Notes: a model not told the origin generated them from the sequence alone. Shown: positions 1-7,865, numbered from the stretch's first letter. The stretch is 40,391 nucleotides of DNA from Candidatus Zhuqueibacterota bacterium (GCA_963169875.1 CAUJEL010000054.1:1-40391), one strand, 5' to 3'. Made by a program: numbers and translations.

Positions 1-34
1 TTATCAATCTCCTGACTTGACGATCGCTTACCAT
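1..34 (-). CDS. 5' end of a leftward gene, possibly IS21-type transposase (partial)
   Basis: An ATG at 34 (minus strand) follows a strong Shine-Dalgarno AAGGAGG with 5-nt spacing, and the frame stays open to the left edge, reading MVSDRQVRRLI. Only eleven codons are visible. From memory, IS21-family IstA transposases often begin with a closely similar 'MV(S/T)D.QVR.L' stretch before a helix-turn-helix. That resemblance is the only basis for the name. No insertion-sequence terminal repeat could be assigned between this start and kamA. Any gene starting with a similar peptide remains possible. Confidence 0.4.
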   Translation of the reverse strand, partial: MVSDRQVRRLI

Positions 35-74
35 CCAAGCCTCCTTCCTTATCAGTCGACTTGGATAGTATAGC

Positions 75-100
75 AATTCCTGATCTTCTATACAGGAATT
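75..100. promoter_or_regulatory. Short inverted repeat in the divergent start region
   Basis: AATTCCTG (75-82) and CAGGAATT (93-100) form a perfect 8-bp inverted repeat with a 10-nt AT-rich spacer. It lies between the leftward gene starting at 34 and the kamA start region. It could be an operator or part of an insertion-sequence end. Nothing else distinguishes the two, and no clear -10/-35 pair was found around it. Confidence 0.3.
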
Positions 101-155
101 TTAATTGTCGTCACCCAGGAATAATAAATGTCGTTAATCAGAAACCGAAGAACCG

Positions 156-1646
156 TTGAGTGAGGCCTTTTATGCTGATCTGAACCACATCCTCGACGGC
201 ATGACCGGCAAAAGTAAAGTCTACGCACAGCAAACCCTGCCGGCTTTTCTCGACCTGGAGAGTCGCGAAGCGGCTATTGCCCGGTCTGCTGACCTCGATG
301 AACTGGCGAAACAAAACCAAACCTGCATCAACCGCCATCCACATGGCCTCCAGGATAAAATTGTTAATCAGAGGCAGAAAAACAAGCAACGCATTCTCAA
401 ATATTTCAGTGCTACTGAAGAGAACTGGGAAGACTACCACTGGCACCTCCACCACCTGATCCGTAGCAGCACGGTTCTGAAGGATCTGATCCTCCTGACG
501 GCCAAGGAACGTGATGCCATAGACCAGGCCAGAGAAGCGGGATTGCCATTCGGGGTCACGCCCTACTATGTCTCCCTCATGGACTACAGCTCAGACCGCC
601 GCCGCGACCATGCCGTGCGCGCCCAGGTTCTGCCACCGCCGCACTACGTGGCGCAAATGCAAGAACACAGCGCAGACCGCATCACCTATTTCGATTTCAT
701 GCGCGAGACAGACACTTCACCAATTGATCTCATCACCCGGCGCTACCCCCACATCGCCATTTTTAAGCCCTACAACACCTGCAGCCAGATTTGCGTCTAC
801 TGCCAGCGCAACTGGGAAATCAATGATGTGCTCTATGATGGCGCGCTGGCCCTGCCCCGGCAAATCGATCAAGCCATTGAGTGGCTGGCCAGCCATCCCG
901 CCATCACCGAGGTGCTGGTCACCGGGGGTGATCCGCTGGTGATGCCGGACAAGATCATTGCGGATATCCTCGGCCGCCTGGCCGCAATTGGGCATATCGA
1001 ACGCATTCGCATCGGTTCGCGTATCTTTGTCGCCTTGCCGCAGCGCATGAGCGACGCTCTGGCGGACATCATCGCCCGTCATCATGAACCTGGCCGGCGC
1101 GAAATCGCTCTGGTCACCCATTTTGAACACCCCTATGAGGTGACGCCGGAGTCCATGGAATCCGTGCAAAAAATGCGTCGCCGCGGTCTTGGGGTGTATA
1201 ATCAGGCGGTTTTCACGGTCGAGAACAGCCGCCGCTTCGAGCTGGTGGCACTGCGGCGGCTGCTGCGCCTCATCGGCGTGGACGCGTACTATACCTTTTG
1301 CGCCAAAGGCAAGGAGGAGACGCGCGACTATCAGGTGCCGCTGGCGCGGCTGCAGCAGGAGGTCAAGGAAGAGGCGCGCGTGATGCCGGGCCTGGTGCGC
1401 ACCGACGAGCCGGTCTATAACGTGCCGCGTCTGGGAAAGAATTACATCCGCGCGGAACAGCACCATTCGCTGGTTACTATTTTGCCGGACGGCAGCCGCC
1501 TCTATGAATTCCACCCCTGGGAGAAGAATCTCAGTTTGGCGCCCACCTATCTGCACAAGGATGTGCCCATATTGGCTTATCTCAAAGAGTTGCAGAGGCG
1601 GGGTGAGGATATTCAGGAGTATCGCAGTATCTGGTATTATTTTTAA
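156..1646 (+). CDS. KamA-family radical SAM aminomutase (lysine 2,3-aminomutase-like)
   Basis: This 496-aa protein carries the radical SAM motif CxxxCxxC at residues 209-216 (CSQICVYC). It is followed by the VTGGDPL motif, the HFEHPYEVTPE strand typical of the aminomutase family, and a late Gly-Lys (PRLGKN) at the place where the family binds PLP through lysine. Family members use SAM, a 4Fe-4S cluster and PLP to move an amino group from the alpha to the beta carbon. Substrate (lysine, glutamate or other) cannot be decided here; length exceeds the ~415-aa clostridial enzyme through an N-terminal extension. The only in-frame start is TTG at 156, with no good ribosome site and an in-frame stop at 135. 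A better-equipped ATG at 128 (AGGA, 7-nt spacing) lies in another frame, which suggests a one-base frameshift near 142-144. The gene stands alone. Confidence 0.85.
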   Translation: MSEAFYADLNHILDGMTGKSKVYAQQTLPAFLDLESREAAIARSADLDELAKQNQTCINRHPHGLQDKIVNQRQKNKQRILKYFSATEENWEDYHWHLHHLIRSSTVLKDLILLTAKERDAIDQAREAGLPFGVTPYYVSLMDYSSDRRRDHAVRAQVLPPPHYVAQMQEHSADRITYFDFMRETDTSPIDLITRRYPHIAIFKPYNTCSQICVYCQRNWEINDVLYDGALALPRQIDQAIEWLASHPAITEVLVTGGDPLVMPDKIIADILGRLAAIGHIERIRIGSRIFVALPQRMSDALADIIARHHEPGRREIALVTHFEHPYEVTPESMESVQKMRRRGLGVYNQAVFTVENSRRFELVALRRLLRLIGVDAYYTFCAKGKEETRDYQVPLARLQQEVKEEARVMPGLVRTDEPVYNVPRLGKNYIRAEQHHSLVTILPDGSRLYEFHPWEKNLSLAPTYLHKDVPILAYLKELQRRGEDIQEYRSIWYYF

Positions 1647-1723
1647 TGCGAGGGGGAATGCCCGCATAAATGCGGAACTACGAACGCTGTACGGCCAGAT
1701 ACCGTGGGAGTAGCAGCATTCAT

Positions 1724-1755
1724 AAAAACAGGCCCCACCAAAACCAGGTGGAGCC
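1724..1755 (-). terminator. Terminator-like hairpin in repeat unit 1
   Basis: The stem is GGCTCCACC/GGTGGGGCC on the minus strand with a 7-nt loop, followed by a five-T run (A-run 1724-1728 on plus). It is oriented to end transcripts of the leftward TSP3-OmpA gene. Function is inferred from structure only. Confidence 0.45.
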
Positions 1756-1852
1756 CATTGTTCATTGCCAACAGAAACAAAGTCAAATGCCCGCATAAAT
1801 GCGGAACTACGAACGCTGTACGGCCAGATACCGTGGGAGTAGCAGCATTCAT

Positions 1853-1884
1853 AAAAACAGGCCCCACCAAAAACAGGTGGAGCC
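1853..1884 (-). terminator. Terminator-like hairpin in repeat unit 2
   Basis: This is the second copy of the same stem (1860-1884) with its T-run at 1853-1857 on the complementary strand. It is the first of the two large hairpins that a leftward transcript from the TSP3-OmpA gene would meet, about 110 nt after the stop codon. Confidence 0.45.
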
Positions 1885-1993
1885 CATTGTTCATTGCCAA
1901 CAGAAACAAATCTTAAGCCCGCATAAATGCGGTACTACGAACCAGGTACTGCCAGGTATCTTGGGGAGTAACCCGGTGCAGCAAGCAGCACCC

Positions 1994-3619
1994 TTATTTC
2001 ACCCTGACAAACTCGATGCGCCGGTTCTGCGCCCGGCCCGCGGACGTCTTGTTGCTGGCCACCGGGAAGCGCGCGCCAAACCCCACGGCCGTCACACGTT
2101 CCGGCGCAATGCCCTTGCTGAGCAGATACTGACGCACCGCCTCGGCCCGCTTCTCGGACAAAATTTGGTTGACCGTCGCATCTCCGATGTTGTCGGTGTG
2201 ACCGCGTATTTCCACCACCGTCTGATCATTGAGAACCAGTCCGTTGGCAACCTCATCAAGAACGGGAAGAGATTCCGGGGTCAGTTCTGCCTTACCCGAA
2301 GCAAAGGTCACACCCTGCAACACCAGGGGCGTCTCAGCCGGACCACTCTCCTCCTGTGGTTTGAGCTGCAGCTCATCCGGACAGCCATCATCATCCTCGA
2401 ATCCGTTCATGGTCTCCGCTGCGCCGGGACAACGATCCCGTTCATCCGGAACCCCGTCGCCGTCGCTGTCGGCATCCGGACAGCCATCTTCGTCCAGATA
2501 GCCATTGATGGTTTCCGCTTGATCCGGACATTTATCAATGGCATCCACGATCAGATCCCCGTCATTGTCGAAATCAGGACAGCCGTTGCTGTCCTCCCAA
2601 CCATCCATATCCTCTGCTTCATTGGGACAGGCATCGAGCGCATCGACGATGCCATCCTGGTCATTATCGATGTCCGGGCAGCCATCGTTATCTTCAAAGC
2701 CATCCAGATCTTCAGGTTCGTTGGGACAGAGATCTTGTTCATCGGGAATGCCGTCTTCGTCATTATCCGGATCGGGCAGGCCATCGCCGTCGAGCCAGCC
2801 GTCCTTATCCTCCGATTGCAGCGGTGCCAGGTCGCAGACATCAGGGACACCATCCAGGTCATTATCGGGCTCCGGAGCACCGTCGCCATCCTGGAAACCA
2901 TCAAAATCTTCCGGACGCTCGGGATCGGCATCGAACTTGTCGAGCATGCCATCGCGGTCGCGATCGCGCAGGTATCCCCAATACCAGGTGAGTTGGGCGA
3001 TGCCCTGAAGCACCTGGTTATTGACGTCGTCATATCCGACATTATCCGTGCGCATCTGCAGCAGCGCAGAAAACCGGCCCTGCAAATCGAGCGAAAACGA
3101 AGGAGTGATGAACCATTCAATACCGACGCCCTGGTACAGGAGCGCGTTTTTTCGCAAACCGCTGACGCGCTGGCCCCAACGCAAAAGATTGTCGCTCCAG
3201 AACGAGCGTTGCTCATCGTCCTCGATAAATCGCAGATCCCAATAGAGTACGCCTGCACCCAGAGCTATATAGGGTTTGAGGCGGCCGCGCGCGACCGGCG
3301 TCAAACGCACGCCCAGGGTCAGCGGGAACAGGAAGGTGCGGTAGGGATCCGCGCTGTTTTTCTTGTAGCGGGACCCTTCGATAGCCGGTTTGAATCCTCC
3401 ATAGCCGGCGCTGGCCTCAAATTGCAGATACATGGAGGGCGCATAGCGCAATCCGACTCCGGAGACGACACCGAGCGCGGCGCGATCCGGTGTATCGCCG
3501 GCAAATTTTACCGCGCTGCTGTAGAGGCTAAATCCCTTTCCGGATTCCCAGATCTGCGCATTCAGGGGAAGCGTCGCCAATAGAAGCAGCAGGACAAGAA
3601 CGTTGCATCGCTTTAACAT
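1994..3619 (-). CDS. Outer-membrane protein with thrombospondin type 3 repeats and OmpA domain
   Basis: This 541-aa protein starts at ATG 3619, which gives a clean signal peptide (MLKRCNVLVLLLLL, cleavage near LNA); upstream in-frame codons add only a non-signal extension. Residues ~20-190 look like an OmpA-type beta-barrel. They are followed by about six acidic repeats of the DxDxDGxxDxxDxCP type, the calcium-binding thrombospondin type 3 pattern. The C-terminal ~110 residues are an OmpA/MotB peptidoglycan-binding domain (GHTDNIGD, then NQILSEKRAEAVRQYL and NRRIEF). The family anchors outer membrane to cell wall. The gene is monocistronic, lies downstream of the sigma-54 operon, and has a CRP-like palindrome upstream. 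Confidence 0.9.
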   Translation of the reverse strand: MLKRCNVLVLLLLLATLPLNAQIWESGKGFSLYSSAVKFAGDTPDRAALGVVSGVGLRYAPSMYLQFEASAGYGGFKPAIEGSRYKKNSADPYRTFLFPLTLGVRLTPVARGRLKPYIALGAGVLYWDLRFIEDDEQRSFWSDNLLRWGQRVSGLRKNALLYQGVGIEWFITPSFSLDLQGRFSALLQMRTDNVGYDDVNNQVLQGIAQLTWYWGYLRDRDRDGMLDKFDADPERPEDFDGFQDGDGAPEPDNDLDGVPDVCDLAPLQSEDKDGWLDGDGLPDPDNDEDGIPDEQDLCPNEPEDLDGFEDNDGCPDIDNDQDGIVDALDACPNEAEDMDGWEDSNGCPDFDNDGDLIVDAIDKCPDQAETINGYLDEDGCPDADSDGDGVPDERDRCPGAAETMNGFEDDDGCPDELQLKPQEESGPAETPLVLQGVTFASGKAELTPESLPVLDEVANGLVLNDQTVVEIRGHTDNIGDATVNQILSEKRAEAVRQYLLSKGIAPERVTAVGFGARFPVASNKTSAGRAQNRRIEFVRVK

Positions 3620-3664
3620 AATGAATCCCGGTTTTTTGATGGGTATTGTTAGCAAACTGGACAG

Positions 3665-3680
3665 TGTGATGGTACTCACA
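3665..3680. promoter_or_regulatory. CRP/FNR-type palindrome upstream of the OmpA-family gene
   Basis: TGTGATGGTACTCACA is an exact TGTGA-N6-TCACA palindrome, the half-site pattern bound by CRP-family regulators. It sits 46-61 bp upstream of the start at 3619. A 16-bp match could be chance. No regulator of that family lies in the window, and no convincing -10/-35 pair was found beside it. Confidence 0.4.
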
Positions 3681-3739
3681 GTAGTAAATACCACAAAAAT
3701 GCGGGAATGCGTAAACGGGCAGGAGTGAGAGCAGAAAAA

Positions 3740-5119
3740 TCAGTACTGAATTTCGTATTTTTTGATGCGATAGCGCAGCGTATCCAGGCTCAACCCAAGC
3801 AGACGTGCGGCACGGGTCTGATTCCCGCGGGTACGGCTCAGCGCCTGGAGGATGAGTCGCTTCTCCATATCATGGAGGGAGAGATCATCGGGAGGCACCA
3901 CGGGTTCGATCACTTCTTCGGGGAGTTGCTGGTCATGGTCGATAAGAAGGATATCGTGCGCCTCAATGATATCCTCATTGGCGAAGATGACGGCCCGCTC
4001 GATGACGTTGCGCAACTCTCGAATATTGCCCGGCCAGCGGTAGGCCAAAAGTTTGCGCTGCGCTTCGGGAGCGATGCTTTTAATCTTCTTCTTAAAATCG
4101 TACGCGTAAATATTCATGAAATGATCCGCCATGCGCAGAATATCGCCGCTCAATTCGCGCAGCGGCGGCAGACGCAGTCGCAGCACATTGAGGCGGTAGA
4201 AAAGGTCCAGCCTGAATTCCTTGCGTTCCACAGCATGCTGGAGGTCGTGGTTGGTGGCTGCGATGATCCGGGTCGTGACGGTCCGTTCCAGGGTGCTGCC
4301 GAGGCGGCGGAATTTTTTGGTTTCCAGAAAAGAGAGAAATTTGGCCTGCAGCGCGAGGGGCAGTTCGGCAATTTCATCCAGAAACAGGGTGCCCCCATCA
4401 GCTTCCTCCAGCAGTCCTTTTTTGGGCGAGACCGCATTGGTGAAAGCGCCTTTTTCATAACCGAAAATCTCCGACTCGATGAGATTGTCGGGTATGGACG
4501 CGCAGTTGACCTCAACAAAGGGTGCATTGGCCTGGGTGGAGTTGTTGTGTATCATGCGCGCGACGAGATTTTTACCCGTGCCGGTCTCCCCTTCCAGCAG
4601 CACGATCGAATTATGGTATTTGGCGATCTTGGTGACAAAATCTCGAATATGCTGGATTTGAATCGATTCGCCGATGATGGTGACGCCGCTGGAATGGGCC
4701 GCCCGTGTCAACGAGGACTGCAGCAGCAGGATTTCATAGCGCTGCTGTTGAATCTTCTGTTCAAGGTTGGTCTCATTGCTGGTTTCCTGAATGACCAGGA
4801 GGAGATTTTTCTCCCTGGCGGATATCTGTTTCGGCGAGGTCAGACTGAAGGTGTAATAGGAAATATCGCCGTCCTGATTGGGGCGGCCGATTTTTTCGAG
4901 TACGTATTTTTTGCGTTCACCTTTATACAGGGCGGCGATTTCGGATTCATTGCCCACGAATTCCGGGAACAGATCGAGCAGATGCGTCGTCACGCTATCC
5001 ATTTCAATGGGCATGACTTTTTTAAAATGGCGGCTGAGCTGAACCAGTTTCTGGTTTTCACTGAAAAGAGCGAAAACGATTTTCTTTTCCGCCAGAATAT
5101 GTTCAATGACTTCCAGCAC
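3740..5119 (-). CDS. Sigma-54-dependent transcriptional activator (EBP) with GAFTNA loop
   Basis: This 459-aa protein starts at GTG 5119, one nucleotide after the GTPase stop, with GAGGCGGAA as ribosome site. Residues 1-~115 look like a PAS-type sensory region; there is no receiver domain. The AAA+ core has Walker A GETGTGKN (177-184), Walker B GGTLFLDE (242-249) and the arginine-finger region FRLDLFYRL (302-310). The C-terminus carries a Fis-type helix-turn-helix (~425-455). Such proteins hydrolyse ATP to open sigma-54 promoters. The loop that contacts sigma-54, normally GAFTGA, reads GAFTNA (224-229), so activity may be altered. It is the last gene of an operon that itself has a perfect sigma-54 promoter, which suggests autoregulation. 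Confidence 0.93.
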   Translation of the reverse strand: MLEVIEHILAEKKIVFALFSENQKLVQLSRHFKKVMPIEMDSVTTHLLDLFPEFVGNESEIAALYKGERKKYVLEKIGRPNQDGDISYYTFSLTSPKQISAREKNLLLVIQETSNETNLEQKIQQQRYEILLLQSSLTRAAHSSGVTIIGESIQIQHIRDFVTKIAKYHNSIVLLEGETGTGKNLVARMIHNNSTQANAPFVEVNCASIPDNLIESEIFGYEKGAFTNAVSPKKGLLEEADGGTLFLDEIAELPLALQAKFLSFLETKKFRRLGSTLERTVTTRIIAATNHDLQHAVERKEFRLDLFYRLNVLRLRLPPLRELSGDILRMADHFMNIYAYDFKKKIKSIAPEAQRKLLAYRWPGNIRELRNVIERAVIFANEDIIEAHDILLIDHDQQLPEEVIEPVVPPDDLSLHDMEKRLILQALSRTRGNQTRAARLLGLSLDTLRYRIKKYEIQY

Positions 5120-5120
5120 G

Positions 5121-5654
5121 CTATTCCGCCTCGAGAATCATCTCTGCCAGCTTGTTAAAGGCCTTTTCAACATTGTCGCCGGATTTAGCACTGGTCATGA
5201 AACAGGGCACTTGATGGGATTTCGCAAACTGCCTGAACTCCTCTACCACAGGTCCTTCGGCTTCCACCAGATCGTACTTGTTGGCAATAAAGATGATTTT
5301 GCTGTCCGGGTTGGTCTCTTTGAACGGTTTCAGAAATACGTCCGGATTCTGAATGGACAGGGACCTGGACAGATCAAAGACCACGAGCGCGCCATTTGAA
5401 CCGCGAAAGTAGTTGCGGATGAGTTCATTGAACTTTTCGATATGAGCGAGATCCCACAGTATGAATTTAAAAGCAACGGCCTGCGATTTTTTCGCCAAAG
5501 TGACCGGCGGCATTTTTTTCTGTGTGACCTGAACCCCAATGGTGGAGAGATATTTTTCATCAAAAAGATTATAGACAAAGCGCCGCACCAGACTGGTTTT
5601 ACCAACCCCGAAAGAACCGAGCATGCAGATTTTTTTACTGACTTCGATGGTCAT
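5121..5654 (-). CDS. Ras-like small GTPase with degenerate G3 motif
   Basis: This 177-aa protein is the length of a single Ras-fold domain. G1 is GSFGVGKT (13-20), followed by a candidate G2 threonine (38). G4 is NKYD (125-128) and G5 is SAK (155-157). G3, normally WDTAGQE, reads WDLAHIEKF (67-75): the invariant glycine and the catalytic glutamine position are both changed. This predicts slow intrinsic hydrolysis or dependence on a partner. The phosphate-binding and guanine-specificity motifs are intact, so nucleotide binding is likely. Prokaryotic Ras-like GTPases (MglA, Rup types) usually work with Roadblock/LC7 partners, and the adjacent upstream gene has such a region. The ATG lies 4 nt after the preceding stop. 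Confidence 0.9.
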   Translation of the reverse strand: MTIEVSKKICMLGSFGVGKTSLVRRFVYNLFDEKYLSTIGVQVTQKKMPPVTLAKKSQAVAFKFILWDLAHIEKFNELIRNYFRGSNGALVVFDLSRSLSIQNPDVFLKPFKETNPDSKIIFIANKYDLVEAEGPVVEEFRQFAKSHQVPCFMTSAKSGDNVEKAFNKLAEMILEAE

Positions 5655-5660
5655 GGATGA

Positions 5661-7454
5661 TTAATTGCTCCCCAAAAGAAGATCAAATTCGACCCGGTAG
5701 TTCGGCGTCTTGCTCTTCTGCTGAATAGTTTCTTCGACGAGTTTTGGTGATTTATCACCATACGAAACAGGTATCACAACATCTCCCGCGATATTCATTT
5801 CCGCGAGTTTGCCTAAAACCGCATCCAGCCGTTCTTTGGATAAAAGAACGTTACGGGAAAAATCCTTGTAGTCGTTGGCAAATCCACGCACCACCAATTT
5901 GGCACCTTCCCTGGCAAAAACGCGATAGACCGCCACCGCCGCTTCGAGCTTGTTGAGCTGATCCGGGGGGAATTCGGCCGATCTGGCGGCAAATTGAATG
6001 GCGTTTTCACGCAGGAAACTGCGCACCTCCACCAATTCGCTGGCATTGAGTACGACCAGGTTGTTGGTGACCACGCGTATCCCATGCACTTCGCTCAGCA
6101 GCAGTCCGATATCGCGTTTAAGACGGGCATCGGGGACAAAACCATGGATGATCAACGCCTCCCCTTCCACCACCAGTTTCGGTCTGAAATAGGGCAGGCT
6201 GTCATAAGCCGCCAGCCGGCGCTGCACCGAAGCAAGGATTTCTTCCTCTGTGGCCGGAAGAACAATGACCTGTATCTGGTCATCAATCTGACGCACGCCA
6301 GGTACACGCTGGATGAGGCTGTCAATTCTGGCCTTGACCGCGAAACTGCTGACCTGTCCCCCCAGCACAACTTTTCCATCATCACAATGATAGGATAACT
6401 TTTGTTCCTGCAAATGGGGAACCGCTGTCAATTTTTCTCCAATGGCGCTTTGCAATTTATAATCACGCCAGTAACCCGGCAGAAAAACGAAGCCAATGAA
6501 CATCAGCACCAGGAAAACAGTGAAAAAGAACAGATACAGCAAATAAGGCTTGGATTTCTTCTCCTCCGCGGCTTCCGCAACCCCATTATAAGTATCCATG
6601 AAACCGCGCAGGGGACTGGAAATATTGACAAAATCGCTCAGATCCCCATTGAACTGGCGCAGGGCGCGATAATAGCGGTTGTAGATTTTCTGGTTAAGCC
6701 GGCCAACATCCTTGTAAAAATTATCCGGTTCATAGCCTGAGATGACCACGGCGAGATACGCGTACCGCCCCAAATCAAGAAGAATTTTCGATTGGCCGTA
6801 GTGGATCTCCTGCAAGTCATGATCATGCGATTGAAACGCATGCGCGACAAAGTCACGAATGGCCGTGAGCATGCCGCTGATAAGTTCCTGGTCAACGCCG
6901 TTGCCATTTTCATGCTCATCGGCGGATACATGCGCGATGAGAAGGCCGGTCTCGGAGTGGATGACAAATATCTGTTCGATCCGAAACGGCAAAGATCCTT
7001 TGATCAAAAGATCGGCACGCTTCATGCCGAGTAATTGCGCCTGCAGCCAGGTCGGCAGAAATGACCGGCGAATGGTATTTTCAATCTTTTTATTGACCGA
7101 AGAGAACTGATCGCTCATCGCCTCGGCGACTGACTTGCGAATGGTCTTGCCAATGATGGGATAGAGCGCGTCAACGACTTCTTCACGAGTTTCGACCACC
7201 TGGCGTTTAATGGCTTCACCCATGACAGGTGCCAGCGCTTCGGCCACATCTTCCTTGTTATCGCTGATGGTGCGTTCCAGCAAATCCGTGAGCAGCGGAT
7301 TCAAAGAAGCGATCATCGCTTCTTTATCGGCGAATTGAGAGCGCAGGTGCTCCAATTCGGAGCGTATGCGCGCGAAATCGCTGTCCGCTCCCAAAAGAAG
7401 ATCACGCAACCGCTGCAATTCTGCGTCGGCGTTTTTGGCTTTATTTTTATTCAT
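5661..7454 (-). CDS. Membrane protein: coiled coil, Roadblock-like region, TM, BON repeats, OmpA-like C-terminus
   Basis: This 597-aa protein is not a recognised named family. The N-terminus (1-~130) is charged and helical, probably coiled coil. Residues ~158-245 (RIEQIFVIHSETGLLIAHVS, later YAYLAVVISG) resemble a Roadblock/LC7 fold. One strong membrane helix spans ~304-327. After it come two BON-like segments (~333-395 and ~405-470), then a region (~480-597) resembling OmpA/MotB (VVRGFAND, LLSKERLDAVLGKL, NYRVEFDL). The layout predicts a cytoplasmic GTPase-facing half and a periplasmic half reaching lipid or cell wall. It lies between the coiled-coil gene and the GTPase, with 6- and 15-nt gaps. 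Domain calls are by eye; TM and BON are firmest. Confidence 0.8.
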   Translation of the reverse strand: MNKNKAKNADAELQRLRDLLLGADSDFARIRSELEHLRSQFADKEAMIASLNPLLTDLLERTISDNKEDVAEALAPVMGEAIKRQVVETREEVVDALYPIIGKTIRKSVAEAMSDQFSSVNKKIENTIRRSFLPTWLQAQLLGMKRADLLIKGSLPFRIEQIFVIHSETGLLIAHVSADEHENGNGVDQELISGMLTAIRDFVAHAFQSHDHDLQEIHYGQSKILLDLGRYAYLAVVISGYEPDNFYKDVGRLNQKIYNRYYRALRQFNGDLSDFVNISSPLRGFMDTYNGVAEAAEEKKSKPYLLYLFFFTVFLVLMFIGFVFLPGYWRDYKLQSAIGEKLTAVPHLQEQKLSYHCDDGKVVLGGQVSSFAVKARIDSLIQRVPGVRQIDDQIQVIVLPATEEEILASVQRRLAAYDSLPYFRPKLVVEGEALIIHGFVPDARLKRDIGLLLSEVHGIRVVTNNLVVLNASELVEVRSFLRENAIQFAARSAEFPPDQLNKLEAAVAVYRVFAREGAKLVVRGFANDYKDFSRNVLLSKERLDAVLGKLAEMNIAGDVVIPVSYGDKSPKLVEETIQQKSKTPNYRVEFDLLLGSN

Positions 7455-7469
7455 AACCCCAGAGTTTAT

Positions 7470-7865
7470 TTATTCTGCACGCAAATTTCGAATCCGCATC
7501 GCCCAATCTTCAAAGGCGCGAGCGACCATTTCACGGTCGGTTTTGGCATCCTGGAGTTGGGCAATCTTTTGATTCAGATCTTTGTCCAACAACTTCAGAA
7601 GGTCATGCAGTTGCGTCCAGCTTGCATCACTCTGGGTGAAGCGCTCCGTGAGCGCTGATATTTTTAGATTTGCCTCGGCAAGGCGTTTTTCAGCTTCAAT
7701 CAACTTGGCATCGAGATCGCGCAAACCCTGGAGAAAGGTATTCATGCGCCGTTCCCACTCCGCGGCTTTCTCGCCAAAAAGAATCTCACGAATTTGCTCG
7801 ATGCTGCTCTTGGTTCTGAGATTCAGCTTTTCCAAGTCGGCTGGATTGACCGTTTCGTCCACCAT
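7470..7865 (-). CDS. Small coiled-coil protein, first gene of the sigma-54 operon
   Basis: This 131-aa protein has no recognised family. Heptad-like, charged helix covers most of it (about residues 15-125), with no signal peptide, membrane segment or cysteine cluster. ATG 7865 was chosen because AGGAGG lies 8 nt upstream; a TTG two codons earlier is too close to that site. It resembles the N-terminal helical part of the next gene product in composition, so the two may form a mixed coiled coil (inference). It is the first gene after the sigma-54 promoter, with a leader of about 160 nt. Confidence 0.8.
   Translation of the reverse strand: MVDETVNPADLEKLNLRTKSSIEQIREILFGEKAAEWERRMNTFLQGLRDLDAKLIEAEKRLAEANLKISALTERFTQSDASWTQLHDLLKLLDKDLNQKIAQLQDAKTDREMVARAFEDWAMRIRNLRAE

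Larger units (their letters stand above)
1660..1975. repeat. Tandem ~128-bp intergenic repeat, 2.4 copies
   Basis: Two nearly identical units begin with GCCCGCATAAATGCGG at 1660 and 1790 (periods 130 and 127). A third, diverged partial unit begins at 1917 and fades near 1975. Each unit opens with a 6-bp palindromic hairpin (CCGCAT-aa-ATGCGG). The two full units also hold a 9-bp stem (1731-1755 and 1860-1884; GGCCCCACC/GGTGGAGCC with one G-T pair). On the minus strand each large stem is followed by TGTTTTTA, which resembles a Rho-independent terminator facing the OmpA-family gene. The array fills the space between convergent kamA and the OmpA gene. The small leftward reading frame inside it is repeat-derived and not counted as a gene. 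Confidence 0.85.

Noticed and set aside
1643-1909. Small leftward frame of two repeated peptide units
   Set aside because: It is produced by the tandem DNA repeat, covers hairpins, and has no start signal.
1799-3583. Long rightward frame antisense to the TSP3-OmpA gene
   Set aside because: It mirrors the repetitive acidic codons of the real gene and has no ribosome site or known domain.
3707-5158. Long rightward frame antisense to the sigma-54 activator
   Set aside because: The opposite strand encodes all AAA+ motifs; this frame is a codon-bias shadow.
5121-5654. Eukaryotic contamination (Rab-like GTPase)
   Set aside because: The gene is embedded in a tight bacterial operon with Shine-Dalgarno sites and a sigma-54 promoter.
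5121-7454. Canonical MglA/MglB polarity pair
   Set aside because: MglB is a small soluble Roadblock protein; here the Roadblock-like part is inside a 597-aa membrane protein and the GTPase G3 is altered.
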